From assembly GCA_030830895.1 (NCBI GenBank), contig JAURMC010000003.1, positions 1 through 64,000 on the forward strand: a stretch of DNA of 64,000 bases. The letters run 5' to 3'. This stretch comes from Crocinitomicaceae bacterium. Lineage in GTDB: Bacteria > Bacteroidota > Bacteroidia > Flavobacteriales_D > Crocinitomicaceae. This document shows, piece by piece, positions 63,550 to 64,000 of the stretch. Position numbers and translations under genes: made by a program. Every line of letters starts with the position of its first letter. Position 1 is the first letter of the stretch. The notes beneath the pieces were generated by a model. It was not told the origin of the DNA. It saw only the letters and a list, made by a program, of their open reading frames with translations, and ran no database searches.

Positions 63550-64000
63550 TACTTTACGATTCGTGCACGAATTGCTCCTGCTCCTTTATTAACCAATTTT
63601 GATACCTCGCAGGAGGAAAATCCTACCAGTTTTGCAATGTCAATAAATTTCTGCTTAGTATATCCGTTCTTGTGAAACTGGCCTTCACCGTTTTGGTTGC
63701 CAAAAAAGTGCGTTGTAATCATCCCCCATCGATACTCATAGGATTTACCATGACCAAAGTAATGATCAATTGCTCCCGCTTGATAAAAGCTGGTAAATTC
63801 ATCCTTTGCTTGAAGAAATGCCTCACAAAGCCACTCCATATCTGGAGTTTCTACCAACAAGACCCCTCCTGGCTTTAGGACTCGGAAACATTCTTTAAAT
63901 AATTGTTCCTCGTCTTTAAATGGAAGATGTTCAAACAAGTGCTCCGCTAATATCTCGTCAACGGTGTTATTAGCATAAGTTAAGTTTAAGATATCCATAT
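63549..64000 (-). CDS. SAM-dependent methyltransferase (partial, cut at the right edge)
   Basis: The last 150 codons of a class I methyltransferase; the frame is open to the window edge, so the Met at 63998 is probably internal. Conserved parts: AEHLFEHLPFKDEEQLFKECFRVLKPGGVLLVETPD, where GGVLLVETPD is motif post III, and a His-rich segment GAIDHYFGHGKSYEYRWGM. Its AdoMet motif I would lie to the right. The stop shares a base with the SDR start (TAATG). Likely glycan or lipid methylation in the same locus. Confidence 0.85.
   Translation of the reverse strand, partial: MDILNLTYANNTVDEILAEHLFEHLPFKDEEQLFKECFRVLKPGGVLLVETPDMEWLCEAFLQAKDEFTSFYQAGAIDHYFGHGKSYEYRWGMITTHFFGNQNGEGQFHKNGYTKQKFIDIAKLVGFSSCEVSKLVNKGAGAIRARIVK

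Noticed and set aside
1-64000. tRNA, rRNA, CRISPR, IS elements or prophage
   Set aside because: None seen; all gaps are below about 165 bases and lack cloverleaf or repeat-spacer patterns.

Overview
The window is an AT-rich, gene-dense chromosomal stretch of a Bacteroidota bacterium, most likely a Flavobacteriales member; a Fluviicola/Crocinitomicaceae-like lineage is a guess from memory. Four large exported proteins end in type IX secretion (T9SS) sorting domains (two type A, two gliding-motility type B). There is a GldA ABC ATPase, PKD, GEVED, CUB-like and choice-of-anchor-L domains, a split transketolase and an rplY-prs pair. Many starts have the Bacteroidota -7 box TAnnTTTG a few bases upstream and no obvious Shine-Dalgarno. 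I found no tRNA, rRNA, CRISPR array, insertion sequence, integrase or phage gene. No gap between genes exceeds about 165 bases, so there is no long non-coding stretch.

Layout: (1) 1-8.2 kb holds a 5'-truncated secreted serine protease, uvrC, a secreted M43 metalloprotease (reverse strand), then an acyl-CoA thioesterase and an exported alpha/beta hydrolase. (2) 8.1-13.7 kb is one reverse-strand operon: PfkB-type kinase, DUF349 protein, membrane protein, receiver-PAS-histidine kinase and family 9 glycosyltransferase. (3) 13.8-17 kb has ALDH7-type aldehyde dehydrogenase, rplY and prs on the reverse strand. (4) 17-24.9 kb runs forward: xseA, rnpA, a CtpA-type S41 protease, an O-antigen-ligase-like protein, gldA, tyrS and a DUF3108 protein. 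(5) 24.9-33.5 kb runs in reverse: queA, an acyl-transfer cassette (MBOAT, DHHW protein, SGNH-LysM protein), and a split transketolase whose two halves flank a von Willebrand A gene. (6) 33.7-44.3 kb has a small secreted protein, a giant T9SS type B protein, gap and pgk (convergent), a lipoprotein M1 aminopeptidase, bcp, recA, a DUF5011-like lipoprotein and thioredoxin. (7) 44.3-51.2 kb, mostly reverse: an unknown gene, lipB, a phosphoglucose/phosphomannose isomerase-like SIS protein, acyl-CoA carboxylase beta, a membrane protein, a TPR lipoprotein, a quinone-oxidoreductase-like MDR and a small outer-membrane-type protein. (8) 51.3-53.7 kb is a forward operon: tadA, RidA-family, TPR membrane protein, rRNA-methyltransferase-like. 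(9) 53.7-61.8 kb has an exported thioredoxin-fold protein, a TonB-dependent receptor, two envelope proteins, an RluB-type pseudouridine synthase, a YraN protein and a choice-of-anchor-L T9SS protein. (10) 61.9-64 kb is the end of a polysaccharide-type locus: glycosyltransferase, SDR and a truncated methyltransferase.

Most of the window is ordinary housekeeping and envelope biology. I do not see a clear undescribed defence or mobile system. The best candidates for a second look are the MBOAT/DHHW/SGNH-LysM cassette (possible cell-wall or glycan O-acylation), the VWA gene lodged between the transketolase halves, the sensor-kinase operon without a visible regulator, and two genome-style features: near-leaderless promoters and convergent genes sharing stop codons.
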